A DNA stretch of 11,320 nucleotides. It comes from Bacillota bacterium. Lineage in GTDB: Bacteria > Bacillota > Clostridia > Christensenellales > Aristaeellaceae. Location of the stretch: NCBI GenBank assembly GCA_019137115.1, contig JAGVSV010000139.1:1-11320 (forward strand), written 5' to 3'. Within the stretch, counting starts at the first letter, position 1. The number at the start of each line of letters is the position of its first letter. The notes under the pieces are model-generated. The model was not told where the DNA came from, made no database searches, and saw only the letters and a program-made list of their open reading frames with translations. Both the position numbers and the translations under genes were made by a program. Below are positions 1 through 6,374 of the stretch, one piece after another.

Positions 1-203
1 TGTTTTCAGGATCGATTCCGTCGTCCCAGCGGTTGGGTCGTGAGGTTTGCCCCGATGATGCGGATCATCCCGGTCATTGGAGGGCAGCCTTCTCTCGGGC
101 CGTGTTGCATGCCCACCCTCTCCAAAGGGATATTAACTTTACTATTTTGGCTTATTTTATAATTATATTACCTTTCTGTCTGTATGAAGGCATCACAGCA
201 CAA
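1..203. other. Left edge without a convincing gene; AT-rich patch at about 130-172
   Basis: I see no recognisable gene here. Positions 130-172 are strikingly AT-rich in an otherwise GC-rich window and include a plus-strand TATAAT at 158-163. The only upstream match to a -35 box is a poor TTAACT at 133-138 with 19 bases between, so any promoter into the repeats is speculative. A minus-strand frame of 34 codons (110 down to 6) has a GGAGAGG-like sequence just before its ATG, but its product resembles nothing I know. A plus-strand frame open from the window edge ends with TGA at 41-43 and could be the tail of a gene outside the window; this cannot be judged. Confidence 0.4.
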
Positions 204-300
204 GGCATCCTTAAAACCCTTAAAACCTCCTTTTGTGGCGTTTCTCGTTCGCAATCCCTTGCCGCGACTCACTTTTTGGCGGCGAGGTTTTAAGGATGCG
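204..300. repeat. Palindromic repeat unit 1 (complete, about 97 bp)
   Basis: The unit starts with GGCATCCTTAAAACC and ends with GGTTTTAAGGATGCG, so its ends are inverted repeats of at least 14 bases (205-218 and 286-299). Its first 63 bases (204-266) recur at 428-490 with one mismatch (A225 versus G449). Between the ends lies a GC-rich core. The design, two short inverted ends with no coding capacity, is that of a MITE-like or REP-like palindromic repeat. No transposase or flanking target duplication could be identified. Confidence 0.75.
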
Positions 301-320
301 GGCATACTGAAAACCTACAC

Positions 321-427
321 GGCATCCTTAAAACCTCCCCCGATGGCGTTTGCGGTCAGGACGCTTGCCTGCAACGCACTCCCTGGCGGCGACGGGTTGA
401 GGATGAAGTCATGCTCGAAATGGACAC
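321..427. repeat. Palindromic repeat unit 2 (diverged copy)
   Basis: This starts with the same GGCATCCTTAAAAC and shares GGCGTTT, TTGCC, GCACTC-like and GGCGGCGA blocks in the same order as unit 1, but the core is diverged and its right end has decayed to GGTTGAGGATG. The start-to-start distances are 117 bases from unit 1 and 107 bases to unit 3. Bases 284-299 (right end of unit 1) and 322-337 (left end of unit 2) are a perfect 16-base inverted pair, GAGGTTTTAAGGATGC and its complement, able to form a hairpin with a 22-base loop. Confidence 0.65.
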
Positions 428-490
428 GGCATCCTTAAAACCCTTAAAGCCTCCTTTTGTGGCGTTTCTCGTTCGCAATCCCTTGCCGCG
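428..490. repeat. Palindromic repeat unit 3 (truncated on its right)
   Basis: These 63 bases match unit 1 positions 204-266 with a single mismatch. The copy then stops abruptly at 490, where sequence of an ABC ATPase gene begins, so the right inverted end is missing. The near identity to unit 1 over its whole length, compared with the diverged unit 2 between them, suggests a recent duplication or rearrangement, or an assembly join. Confidence 0.8.
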
Positions 491-609
491 CCGTTGGGCC
501 CGAAGAGCGCGAACGGCTTTCCACGCTCGGCGTAAAAATCCACGCCCCGCACGGCCTGCACGTCCTTGTAGGCTTTCTTAAGCCCGGTCATCTCAATGAT
601 TTTGTCCAT
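491..609 (-). pseudogene. ABC transporter ATP-binding protein, N-terminal fragment broken in Walker A
   Basis: Reading from the ATG at 609, about 40 residues resemble the start of an ABC-type ATPase: MDKIIEMTGLKKAYKDVQAV, then a strand ending in LFGPNGA. The last part is the beginning of the Walker A loop (GPNGAGKST in intact proteins). After GPNGA the frame enters palindromic repeat unit 3 and ABC similarity ends, so the Lys-Ser/Thr of Walker A and everything after it are gone. A GAAAGG ribosome binding site lies 7 bases before the ATG, showing the original start is intact. The family would have powered an ABC-2-type exporter, but the substrate cannot be told. The fragment lies 102 bases after arsC on the same strand. 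It cannot bind ATP as it stands. Confidence 0.8.
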
Positions 610-627
610 GGTCATTCCTTTCAGGCA

Positions 628-647
628 CGCGATGCCAAAGGCATGCG
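628..647. other. Hairpin upstream of the broken ABC gene
   Basis: The sequence CGC-G-ATGCC-AAA-GGCAT-GCG can fold into an eight-pair stem with one bulged G and an AAA loop. On the minus strand it sits about 20 bases before the ABC ATG, ahead of its ribosome binding site. There is no T-run, so it is not a classical terminator. Its role is unknown. Confidence 0.35.
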
Positions 648-684
648 CAACCACAGGATATACCACTTGATTGTATGGATTTCC

Positions 685-706
685 CCAAGGTTCATCGAAA
701 CCTTGG
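685..706 (-). terminator. Weak hairpin just after arsC
   Basis: CCAAGGTT (685-692) and AACCTTGG (699-706) are perfect 8-base inverted repeats with a 6-base loop, starting 5 bases after the arsC stop. The run of T expected on the minus strand is absent, so it could be a poor terminator or a messenger-end stabilising hairpin. Confidence 0.4.
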
Positions 707-710
707 CGAA

Positions 711-1136
711 TTATCCCGGCTGGTGGACGTTGATCAGTTCTTCAATGCGCGTTTTGATCTGATCGCGCACCTGGCGCACCTGTTGAAGCTTCTCTTCATG
801 CGTGCCGGTGAACGTGGACGGGTCGGGGAAGTCCCACGCCAGGTTGGCCCTGGCGCCGGGAAATATCGGGCACTTCTGCCCCTGCGACTGGTCGCACACC
901 TTGATCACCATGTCGTAATCCCTCCCCTGCCGAAACAGGTCAAACACCGACTGCACCGGGTTGTGCGAGATGTCATACCCTGCCTCCGCCATGGCTTCCA
1001 CCACCAGCGGGTTGAGCGTGCCGGGCTCCAGCCCCGCGCTTTCGGCGGTGAATTTCCCCTGGCCCAATGCGTTCAAATACGTCATGGCCATCTGGCTGCG
1101 CGCCGAGTTGTGCACGCATACGAACAAAACCTTCAT
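711..1136 (-). CDS. arsC: Arsenate reductase, thioredoxin-coupled ArsC type (low-molecular-weight phosphatase fold)
   Basis: The 141-residue product carries the P-loop CVHNSARS with Cys7 and Arg13 (the CX5R signature) and the general acid Asp105 in WDFPDP. Two further cysteines, Cys81 and Cys89 in a VCDQSQGQKCPIFPG stretch, sit where the thioredoxin-coupled arsenate reductases keep their redox pair. These separate them from plain low-molecular-weight tyrosine phosphatases. The known reaction is arsenate to arsenite, with the disulfide passed along Cys7, Cys81 and Cys89 to thioredoxin in the cytoplasm. Length is normal for the family. An AAAGGAG ribosome binding site lies about 11 bases before the ATG. 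No arsR, arsB or acr3 neighbour is visible, so the gene stands alone. The hydrogenase terminator precedes it, so it probably has its own promoter. Phosphatase activity cannot be excluded. Confidence 0.9.
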   Translation of the reverse strand: MKVLFVCVHNSARSQMAMTYLNALGQGKFTAESAGLEPGTLNPLVVEAMAEAGYDISHNPVQSVFDLFRQGRDYDMVIKVCDQSQGQKCPIFPGARANLAWDFPDPSTFTGTHEEKLQQVRQVRDQIKTRIEELINVHQPG

Positions 1137-1157
1137 GGCGCCGCGCTCCTTTCGTTC

Positions 1158-1190
1158 ATCCTGTCACATCCAATCAACTGGATAGGATGA
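1158..1190. promoter_or_regulatory. Possible operator upstream of arsC (nested inverted repeats)
   Basis: CATCCTGTC at 1158-1166 faces GATAGGATG ending near 1190, an inverted pair with one G-T mismatch. Inside it ATCCA and TGGAT form a second pair around ATCAAC. It lies 22-54 bases before the arsC start, where a repressor of the ArsR kind could act. There is no match I can name to a known operator, and no convincing -35/-10 pair was found, so this is only a candidate. Confidence 0.25.
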
Positions 1191-1245
1191 ATATACCGCG
1201 GCAACCTGCGGATACCCCGGCGCACACAGATTTTATACAGCGGAT

Positions 1246-1278
1246 AAGAAAATGCCCGGCGGCTTTGGCCGACCGGGC
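1246..1278 (-). terminator. Rho-independent terminator of the hydrogenase operon
   Basis: On the minus strand, about 17 bases after the hydA stop, GCCCGG-TC-GGC, a CAAA loop and GCC-G-CCGGGC form a strong GC-rich stem with a small internal loop. It is followed directly by ATTTTCTTA. This is a classical intrinsic terminator and closes the five-gene hydrogenase operon. Confidence 0.85.
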
Positions 1279-1294
1279 GATGCTTCCTGCAGGG

Positions 1295-3055
1295 TTACCG
1301 CGCGCCCTCGTGGTACAGCGGCCGGGCGATGTAGTGGGTGTGCAGCAGTTCGTGGGATTTGTGGCTGTTGGGCTTCTCCAAAAAGTCCCTGTAGATCTGC
1401 TTGATCTCCGGGTTCTCGTGGGATTTGCGCACGGGCATGTCGGCGTCGGCCTGGTACAGCGCCTGGGCGCGCACCATGCGCGGGTCGCGGGCCATGCGGT
1501 CCTGCGCGGACACGATGGGCTGGCCGCCGCCGGTCACGCAGCCGCCGGGGCAGCCCATGATCTCGATGAAGTGGTAGGATTTCTCGCCGCGCTTGATCGC
1601 GTCCAGCAGCTCGCCGGCGTTGGCGGTGCCGTTGGCAACCGCCACGTTGAGCGCCAGGTCGCCGATCTGCACGGTGGCTTCCTTGATGCCCTTGACGCCG
1701 CGCACGCCGTGGAAATCGAGGTTCCCCAGCGTTTCGCCGGTCAACACCTCATAGGCGGTGCGCAGGGCGGCTTCCATCACGCCGCCGGTGGCGCCGAAGA
1801 TGACGGCCGCGCCGGTGGAGTCGCCCAGCAGGCGGTCAAACGGCTCGTCGGGCAGGTTGACAAAGTCAATCCCGGCGGACTTGATCATGCGCGCCAGCTC
1901 GCGCGTGGTGATGACCGCGTCCACGTCCGGGTAGCCGGAGCCCGCCAGCTCGGGGCGGTCGGCCTCGTACTTCTTGGCGGTGCAGGGCATCACCGACACC
2001 ACGCGGATATCCTGGGCGGGCACGCCGACCTTGTCGGCATAATAGGTTTTGACCAACGCACCCATCATCTCGTGTGGGGATTTGCAGCTGGACAGGTTGG
2101 GCAAAAACTCCGGATGGAAGGTCTCGCAATAGTTCACCCAGCCCGGCGAGCAGGAGGTGATCATGGGCAACACGCCGCCGTTCTGCATGCGGCCGACCAG
2201 CTCGGTGGCCTCCTCCATGATGGTTAAATCAGCGGCAAAGTCGGTGTCAAACACCTTGGAAAAGCCCAGACGGCGCAGGGCGGCCGCCATCTTGCCGGTC
2301 ACGTTGGTGCCCATGGGCAGGCCAAACTCCTCGCCGAGTGCTGCGCGCACGGCCGGGGCGGTCTGCACCACGGTGTGCAGCGTTTCATCGCCCAGCATGC
2401 GCCACACGTAGGAGGCCTCGTCCTTCTCGCGCAATGCCCCCACCGGGCAGGCCGCGATGCACTGGCCGCAGCCGATGCACGCGGTGTCGCTCAGGCCCAT
2501 GCCCCAGGCGGACTCAATGGCGGTATGAAAGCCGCGCTTGACCGGCCCGATCACGCCCACCGCCTGCGTGCCATAGCAGGCGGCCACGCAGCGGCGGCAC
2601 AGGATGCACTTGTTGTTGTCCCTAACGATGCTCACCGAGCCATCGTCAATCGGGTGCGCGGTCTGCTCGCCGCTGAACGTGTTTTCATCGGCCACGCCCA
2701 GCTCCAGCGACAGCTTTTGCAGCTCGCAGTTCTGGCTGCGCACGCAGGACAGGCATTTCTTGTCGTGGTTGGACAGGATCAGCTCCACCACCGTGCGGCG
2801 CGCCTCGCGCACCTCGGGCGTGTTGGTTTTGACCTTCATGCCGTTGGTGGCCGGCAGCACGCACGCGGCTTGCAGGCTGCGCGCGCCATAGTCCACCACG
2901 CACACGCGGCAGGCGCCGATCTCGTTGATCTCCTCCAGAAAGCACAGCGTGGGGATGCGGATGCCCACCTTGCGGGCGGCTTTGAGCACCGTGGTGCCCT
3001 GGGGCACCTCCACCGGAATGCCGTCAATGGTTAAATTTATCATCTGTTCCGACAT
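1295..3055 (-). CDS. hydA: [FeFe] hydrogenase catalytic subunit of an NAD(P)-linked, probably bifurcating complex (HydA/HndD)
   Basis: The 586-residue cytoplasmic protein makes or uses H2. From the N-terminus it has a plant-type [2Fe-2S] domain (Cys38, 49, 52, 65), a His-ligated [4Fe-4S] site (His97, Cys101, 104, 110), and two [4Fe-4S] sites (Cys150/153/156/160 and Cys193/196/199/203). The H-cluster domain follows: L1 TSCSPGW at 300-306, L2 MPCTAKKYE with Cys358, L3 IMGCPGGCVTGGGQP with Cys502 and Cys506. Length matches the HndD-type subunit and lacks the extra C-terminal cluster seen in longer HydA proteins. L1 has Ser303 where the TSCCPGW form has a second Cys. I recall this Ser in other multimeric family members but could not check it. 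The gene follows hydB by 14 bases with AGGAGG before its ATG. Bifurcation is inferred from the operon partners. Maturation genes are not in this window. Confidence 0.95.
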   Translation of the reverse strand: MSEQMINLTIDGIPVEVPQGTTVLKAARKVGIRIPTLCFLEEINEIGACRVCVVDYGARSLQAACVLPATNGMKVKTNTPEVREARRTVVELILSNHDKKCLSCVRSQNCELQKLSLELGVADENTFSGEQTAHPIDDGSVSIVRDNNKCILCRRCVAACYGTQAVGVIGPVKRGFHTAIESAWGMGLSDTACIGCGQCIAACPVGALREKDEASYVWRMLGDETLHTVVQTAPAVRAALGEEFGLPMGTNVTGKMAAALRRLGFSKVFDTDFAADLTIMEEATELVGRMQNGGVLPMITSCSPGWVNYCETFHPEFLPNLSSCKSPHEMMGALVKTYYADKVGVPAQDIRVVSVMPCTAKKYEADRPELAGSGYPDVDAVITTRELARMIKSAGIDFVNLPDEPFDRLLGDSTGAAVIFGATGGVMEAALRTAYEVLTGETLGNLDFHGVRGVKGIKEATVQIGDLALNVAVANGTANAGELLDAIKRGEKSYHFIEIMGCPGGCVTGGGQPIVSAQDRMARDPRMVRAQALYQADADMPVRKSHENPEIKQIYRDFLEKPNSHKSHELLHTHYIARPLYHEGAR

Positions 3056-3069
3056 GAAATCCTCCTGTA

Positions 3070-4863
3070 CTACGCCTTGATGATCGCGTCAAACCGGCAC
3101 GCGTCATAGCAGGCGCCGCACTTGATGCACTTGTCCTGGTCGATGGCGTGCGGCTTGCGCACCTCGCCGGAAACCGCGTGCACCGGGCACACCCGCGCGC
3201 AGGCGGTGCAGCCGCGGCACTTGTCGATGATCTGGTACTGCATCAGGCTGCGGCAGTGGTGCGCCGGGCAGCGCTTGTCCCTGATGTGCGCCTCATACTC
3301 ATCCCTGAAATAGCGCAGGGTGGACAGCACCGGGTTGGGCGCGGTCTGGCCCAGGCCGCACAGCGAGGTCTTGGCGATGGTCGTGGCCAGCCGCTCCAGC
3401 TTTTCGATGTCGCCTTCCTCGCCCTTGCCTTCCACGATGCGGTTGAGGATTTCCAGCATCCTTCTTGTGCCGATGCGGCAGGGGGTGCACTTGCCGCAGC
3501 TTTCGTCCACGGTAAAATCGAGGAAGAACCGCGCGATGTCCACCATGCAGTTGTCCTCGTCCATGACGATCATGCCGCCCGAGCCCATCATGGAGCCGAT
3601 TTCAATCAAGGAGTCGTACTCAATGGGCACGTCCAGCAGCCGGGCCGGGATGCAGCCGCCGGAGGGCCCGCCGGTCTGCACGGCTTTGAACCGGCGCCCG
3701 TGCGGGATGCCGCCGCCAATGTCATAGATGACCGTGCGCAGCGGCGTGCCCATGGGCACCTCGACCAGACCGGTGTTGTTGATCTTGCCGCCCAGCGCGA
3801 ACACCTTCGTACCCGCCGAGCGCTCGGTGCCCATCGTGCGGAACCAGTCCGCGCCGCGCAAAATGATCTGCGCCACATTGGCGTAGGTTTCCACGTTGTT
3901 GATGTTGGTGGGCTTGCCAAACAGGCCCTTGACCGCCGGGAACGGCGGGCGGGGGCGCGGCTCACCGCGGTGGCCCTCAATGGAGGCCATCAGGGCGGTT
4001 TCCTCCCCGCACACAAACGCGCCTGCGCCCAGGCGGATGTGCAGGTCAAAGTTGAAGCCCGTGCCCAGGATGTTCTGCCCCAGCAGCCCATATTCGTGCG
4101 CCTGCTCAATGGCCAGGTTCAGGCGCTTGACGGCAATGGGATATTCCGCGCGCACGTAGATATAGCCTTCGTCCGCGCCGATGGCATAGCCGCAGATGGC
4201 CATGGCTTCCAGGATGGCGTGGGGGTCGCCCTCCAGCACCGAACGGTCCATGAACGCGCCGGGGTCGCCCTCGTCGGCGTTGCAGACCACGTATTTTTTG
4301 TCGTCCTTGCTGGCGGCGGCAAACTTCCATTTGGTGCCGGTGGGGAACCCGCCGCCCCCGCGCCCGCGCAAGCCGGAGCGGGACACCTCGTCAATCACGT
4401 CCTGCGGGGTCATCTCGGTCAACGCCTTGGTCAGCGCACGGTACCCGTCAAAGGCGATGTACTCGTCGATGTTCTCCGGGTCGATCACGCCGCAGTTGCG
4501 CAGCGCAACGCGCGTCTGGTGCTTGTAAAACTCAATGTCGCTCAGGGACTTGCCCACCGAGGGGTGGTCGCCCTTGTCCTGGTAGACCAGCCGGCGCACC
4601 ACGCGGCCCTTGAGCAGGTGCTCGCTGACGATCTCGTCCACGTCCTCAGTCTGCACGTGGGAATAAAACGTGCCCTCTGGGTAGACGATCACCACCGGCC
4701 CGGCTTCACACAGGCCGAAGCAGCCGGTCTTGATGACCTTGACTTCCTTGTCCAGCCCCAGCTCGCCCAGCTGGTCGTTCAACCGGTCGACCAGTTTGAC
4801 CGAACCGGATGAGGTGCACCCCGTGCCGCCGCAAACCAGCACGTGCGAACGAAAGATTTCCAT
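3070..4863 (-). CDS. hydB: NuoF-like flavoprotein subunit of the hydrogenase (HydB/HndC)
   Basis: This 597-residue subunit is the expected site of NAD(P)H oxidation or reduction and, in the bifurcation model, of FMN-based electron splitting. It starts with a thioredoxin-like [2Fe-2S] domain (Cys11, 16, 48, 52). The NuoF core has the Gly-rich GRGGGGFPTGTKW segment (167-179) and NADEGDPGAFMD (195-206) for FMN and nucleotide binding. The SLBB region follows, then the [4Fe-4S] ligands ESCGKCTPC (Cys456, 459, 462) plus Cys502. The C-terminus adds two ferredoxin-type [4Fe-4S] sites (Cys549/552/555/559 and Cys579/582/585/589). These extra domains mark a hydrogenase-linked protein rather than complex I NuoF. 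A CPAHHC stretch (532-537) between core and ferredoxin domain may bind metal. The hndB stop codon TAA runs into its ribosome binding site, TAAGGAGG, and only 9 bases separate the genes. Confidence 0.95.
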   Translation of the reverse strand: MEIFRSHVLVCGGTGCTSSGSVKLVDRLNDQLGELGLDKEVKVIKTGCFGLCEAGPVVIVYPEGTFYSHVQTEDVDEIVSEHLLKGRVVRRLVYQDKGDHPSVGKSLSDIEFYKHQTRVALRNCGVIDPENIDEYIAFDGYRALTKALTEMTPQDVIDEVSRSGLRGRGGGGFPTGTKWKFAAASKDDKKYVVCNADEGDPGAFMDRSVLEGDPHAILEAMAICGYAIGADEGYIYVRAEYPIAVKRLNLAIEQAHEYGLLGQNILGTGFNFDLHIRLGAGAFVCGEETALMASIEGHRGEPRPRPPFPAVKGLFGKPTNINNVETYANVAQIILRGADWFRTMGTERSAGTKVFALGGKINNTGLVEVPMGTPLRTVIYDIGGGIPHGRRFKAVQTGGPSGGCIPARLLDVPIEYDSLIEIGSMMGSGGMIVMDEDNCMVDIARFFLDFTVDESCGKCTPCRIGTRRMLEILNRIVEGKGEEGDIEKLERLATTIAKTSLCGLGQTAPNPVLSTLRYFRDEYEAHIRDKRCPAHHCRSLMQYQIIDKCRGCTACARVCPVHAVSGEVRKPHAIDQDKCIKCGACYDACRFDAIIKA

Positions 4864-4872
4864 GCTTCCTCC

Positions 4873-5262
4873 TTACGCCTGCTGCTTGTTGTTTTCGGCG
4901 TTGCCGATGGTGTACTCGGTGACCGGGCGGCCGTTGACCACGTGCTCGGCAACGATGCGCCGCGCCTTGTCCGCGTCCAGGTTCACGTACGTCACCTTTT
5001 CCTCGCCGGGCAGAAACACGTCGGCCATGGGCTCCAGGCGGCACATGCCGATGCACCCGGTCTGGGACACCGTGACCTGGCTTAAATGCCTGCGGCCGAT
5101 CTCGTCCACAAAGGCCATCATGACCGGGCGCGCCCCGGCGGCAATGCCACAGGTGGCCATGCCCACCACGACGCGCACCTCGCTCTCCTTGTCCTCACGG
5201 CGCAGGTTGATGCGCTGCAGCGTGCGTTTGCGGATTTCCTCCAGCTCGGCGATGGATTTCAT
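4873..5262 (-). CDS. hndB: Small thioredoxin-like [2Fe-2S] ferredoxin subunit of the hydrogenase (HndB type)
   Basis: The 129-residue protein resembles HndB of the tetrameric NADP-linked hydrogenase: an N-terminal helix rich in charged residues, a VGMATCGIAAGARPV segment, and a QTGCIGMCRLEP segment typical of thioredoxin-fold [2Fe-2S] proteins. Only three cysteines are present (Cys38, 70, 74), whereas the fold's usual cluster has four ligands; the position expected near residue 42 is Ala/Gly. Either another residue completes the cluster or no stable cluster forms. It would relay electrons between HydC and HydB or have a structural role in the cytoplasmic complex. Its ATG overlaps the stop codon of the preceding ATPase gene as ATGA, and GGAGGAG lies just ahead, so translation is probably coupled. 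Confidence 0.88.
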   Translation of the reverse strand: MKSIAELEEIRKRTLQRINLRREDKESEVRVVVGMATCGIAAGARPVMMAFVDEIGRRHLSQVTVSQTGCIGMCRLEPMADVFLPGEEKVTYVNLDADKARRIVAEHVVNGRPVTEYTIGNAENNKQQA

Positions 5263-5810
5263 CGTTCTCCTCCAAATAAGACGTCCGTCTGCTCGCGCAG
5301 GGACTGCGTAATCCAGGCAATAACCTCCGGGGTATCCAGCGGCACCGGGTGCAGGATGTCCCGCGTTTCTGCAGTGCCAAAGGCGCTTTCGCCCTTGGGG
5401 GAGGTCAGCGACAGCTCGATGTCCGGGCCGTCCGGGTGGGCCGCCACGAGGGCGGCAATGGTCTGGGCCAGATCCCCCAGGGGCAGGCAGTCAATGTGCC
5501 GGGTGTAGAACGTGCAGGTGACCGTGGTGCCCTCGTTGGGCGCGCTGGCAATTGTCAGATCGCCCCCGGTTAACCGGGCGTTGGCCTGTGTGAGCGGCAA
5601 CCCCAGGCCCACTTTGCGCGTGGTGCGGGTGGTGGCGAAAGGCCCCAGCGCCCGCTGCGCGGCTTCGGGCGTCATCCCGCGGCCATCGTCGGTGATCCGC
5701 ATCGTCAGCACCCCGTTGTCGTCCAACGCCAGATCAACGCTGATCAGGCGCGCCCCAGCGGCGATGCTGTTCTGCGCCAGGTCCATCAGGTGCAGCGAGA
5801 TGTCGCGCAC
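5259..5810 (-). CDS. GHKL (HATPase_c) ATP-binding protein within the hydrogenase operon, function unknown
   Basis: The 183-residue protein has the Bergerat ATP-binding fold of histidine kinases and anti-sigma kinases. The N-box is DLAQNSIAAGA with Asn14, the G1 box is DDGRGM (41-46), the G2 box is GLGLPL (68-73), and a Gly-Thr-Thr follows near 94. There is no phospho-accepting His domain, sensor or membrane segment, so it is not a standard sensor kinase. The C-terminal 80 residues contain HIDCLPLGDLAQT (105-117), which I cannot assign. It starts with GTG, sharing one base with the hydC stop (TAGTG), and its own stop overlaps the hndB start, so it is made together with the hydrogenase subunits. 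I recall this gene order from other Clostridia. Its role in assembly, regulation or Ser/Thr phosphorylation is not established by anything visible here. Confidence 0.85.
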   Translation of the reverse strand: MRDISLHLMDLAQNSIAAGARLISVDLALDDNGVLTMRITDDGRGMTPEAAQRALGPFATTRTTRKVGLGLPLTQANARLTGGDLTIASAPNEGTTVTCTFYTRHIDCLPLGDLAQTIAALVAAHPDGPDIELSLTSPKGESAFGTAETRDILHPVPLDTPEVIAWITQSLREQTDVLFGGER

Positions 5811-6301
5811 TACCCTTCCTGATAGGTGGCCAGGATGCCGGGGATGGCCTCCGGCGTCAGGCGGCCGTGCACATCCTCATTGATGGTCATGACGGGCGCC
5901 AAGCCGCACGCGCCCAAACAGCGCGTGGCGGACAGCGTGAACTTGCCGTCGGCTGAGGTTTCGCCGGATTTTAAGCCCAGCACCTCGCCCAGCTTGTCCA
6001 GCACCGCCTGGCTGCCCTTGACATAGCAGGCCGTGCCCATGCACACGCTGATCACGTACTTGCCCTTGGGCTCCAGCGCAAACTGCGAATAAAAGGTCGC
6101 CACGCCGTAGACTTCGCTGAGCGTCACGTGCATTTCCTGGGCGATGAACTTCTGCACGTCCATGGGCACGCAGCCAAAAAGCTCCTGCGCGCCCTGCAGC
6201 ACGGGCATCAGCGCGCCCTGTTCGCCGCGCTTTTGCTCAATGATGTCCCGCAGTTTCAGCAGCTTGTCCTGATGCTCGCAGTTTTCACAGTGTTCCGACA
6301 T
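5810..6301 (-). CDS. hydC: NuoE-like [2Fe-2S] subunit of the hydrogenase (HydC/HndA)
   Basis: The product is a 163-residue thioredoxin-like [2Fe-2S] protein of the NuoE family. An N-terminal helical domain (GALMPVLQGAQELFG at 29-43, then YGVATFYSQF at 65-74) precedes the cluster ligands Cys87 and Cys92 (SVCMGTACYVKG) and Cys128 and Cys132 (ATRCLGACGLAP). It pairs with the NuoF-like subunit to carry electrons from FMN towards HydA. I chose the ATG at 6301 although the frame is open to another ATG at 6343. The predicted promoter -10 box at 6349-6354 puts the transcript start near 6342, after the upstream ATG. GGGAGAGG also lies properly before the ATG at 6301. An unusual Cys pair near the N-terminus (HCENCEH, residues 4-10) precedes the domain. 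It is the first gene of the operon. Confidence 0.93.
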   Translation of the reverse strand: MSEHCENCEHQDKLLKLRDIIEQKRGEQGALMPVLQGAQELFGCVPMDVQKFIAQEMHVTLSEVYGVATFYSQFALEPKGKYVISVCMGTACYVKGSQAVLDKLGEVLGLKSGETSADGKFTLSATRCLGACGLAPVMTINEDVHGRLTPEAIPGILATYQEG

Positions 6302-6348
6302 ACCCTGTCCTCTCCCGTCCGCCTGGCTCCCATGCACAAGCAACGTGG

Positions 6349-6357
6349 ATTATATCA
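6349..6357 (-). promoter_or_regulatory. Hydrogenase operon promoter: extended -10 box TGATATAAT
   Basis: On the minus strand TGATATAAT is a perfect extended -10 element (TGnTATAAT). It would start transcription near 6342 and leave a leader of about 40 bases before hydC. No good -35 box sits at normal spacing; the nearest TTGTTC is 21 bases away, which an extended -10 promoter can tolerate. Confidence 0.65.
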
Positions 6358-6374
6358 CATATATCAAAAAGACG

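Noticed and set aside
184..438. Short plus-strand protein of 84 residues across the repeats
   Set aside because: The frame exists only because the repeats are free of stops in that frame; no ribosome binding site and no similarity apart from the repeated peptide.
204..490. CRISPR array
   Set aside because: The repeats are about 100 bp, adjoin each other without regular unique spacers, and are palindromic at both ends; no cas gene is nearby.
711..1136. An arsenic resistance operon
   Set aside because: Only arsC is present; no arsR, arsB, acr3 or arsA is visible within the window.
1067..2227. Plus-strand open frame of 386 codons opposite arsC and hydA
   Set aside because: It overlaps two genes with clear catalytic motifs on the other strand and shows no domain or ribosome binding site.
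3148..4812. Long plus-strand open frame of 554 codons opposite hydB
   Set aside because: It is antisense to a gene with complete Fe-S and FMN motifs; the His/Ala/Gln/Arg-rich product without domains is typical of antisense frames in GC-rich DNA.
5259..5810. Two-component sensor histidine kinase
   Set aside because: There is no phospho-accepting His box, sensor domain or membrane segment and no response regulator nearby; only the ATP-binding fold is present.
3070..6301. Complex I (nuo) operon
   Set aside because: The NuoE and NuoF-like subunits are joined to an HndB-type protein and an [FeFe] hydrogenase, and HydB carries extra ferredoxin domains; no membrane subunits are present.
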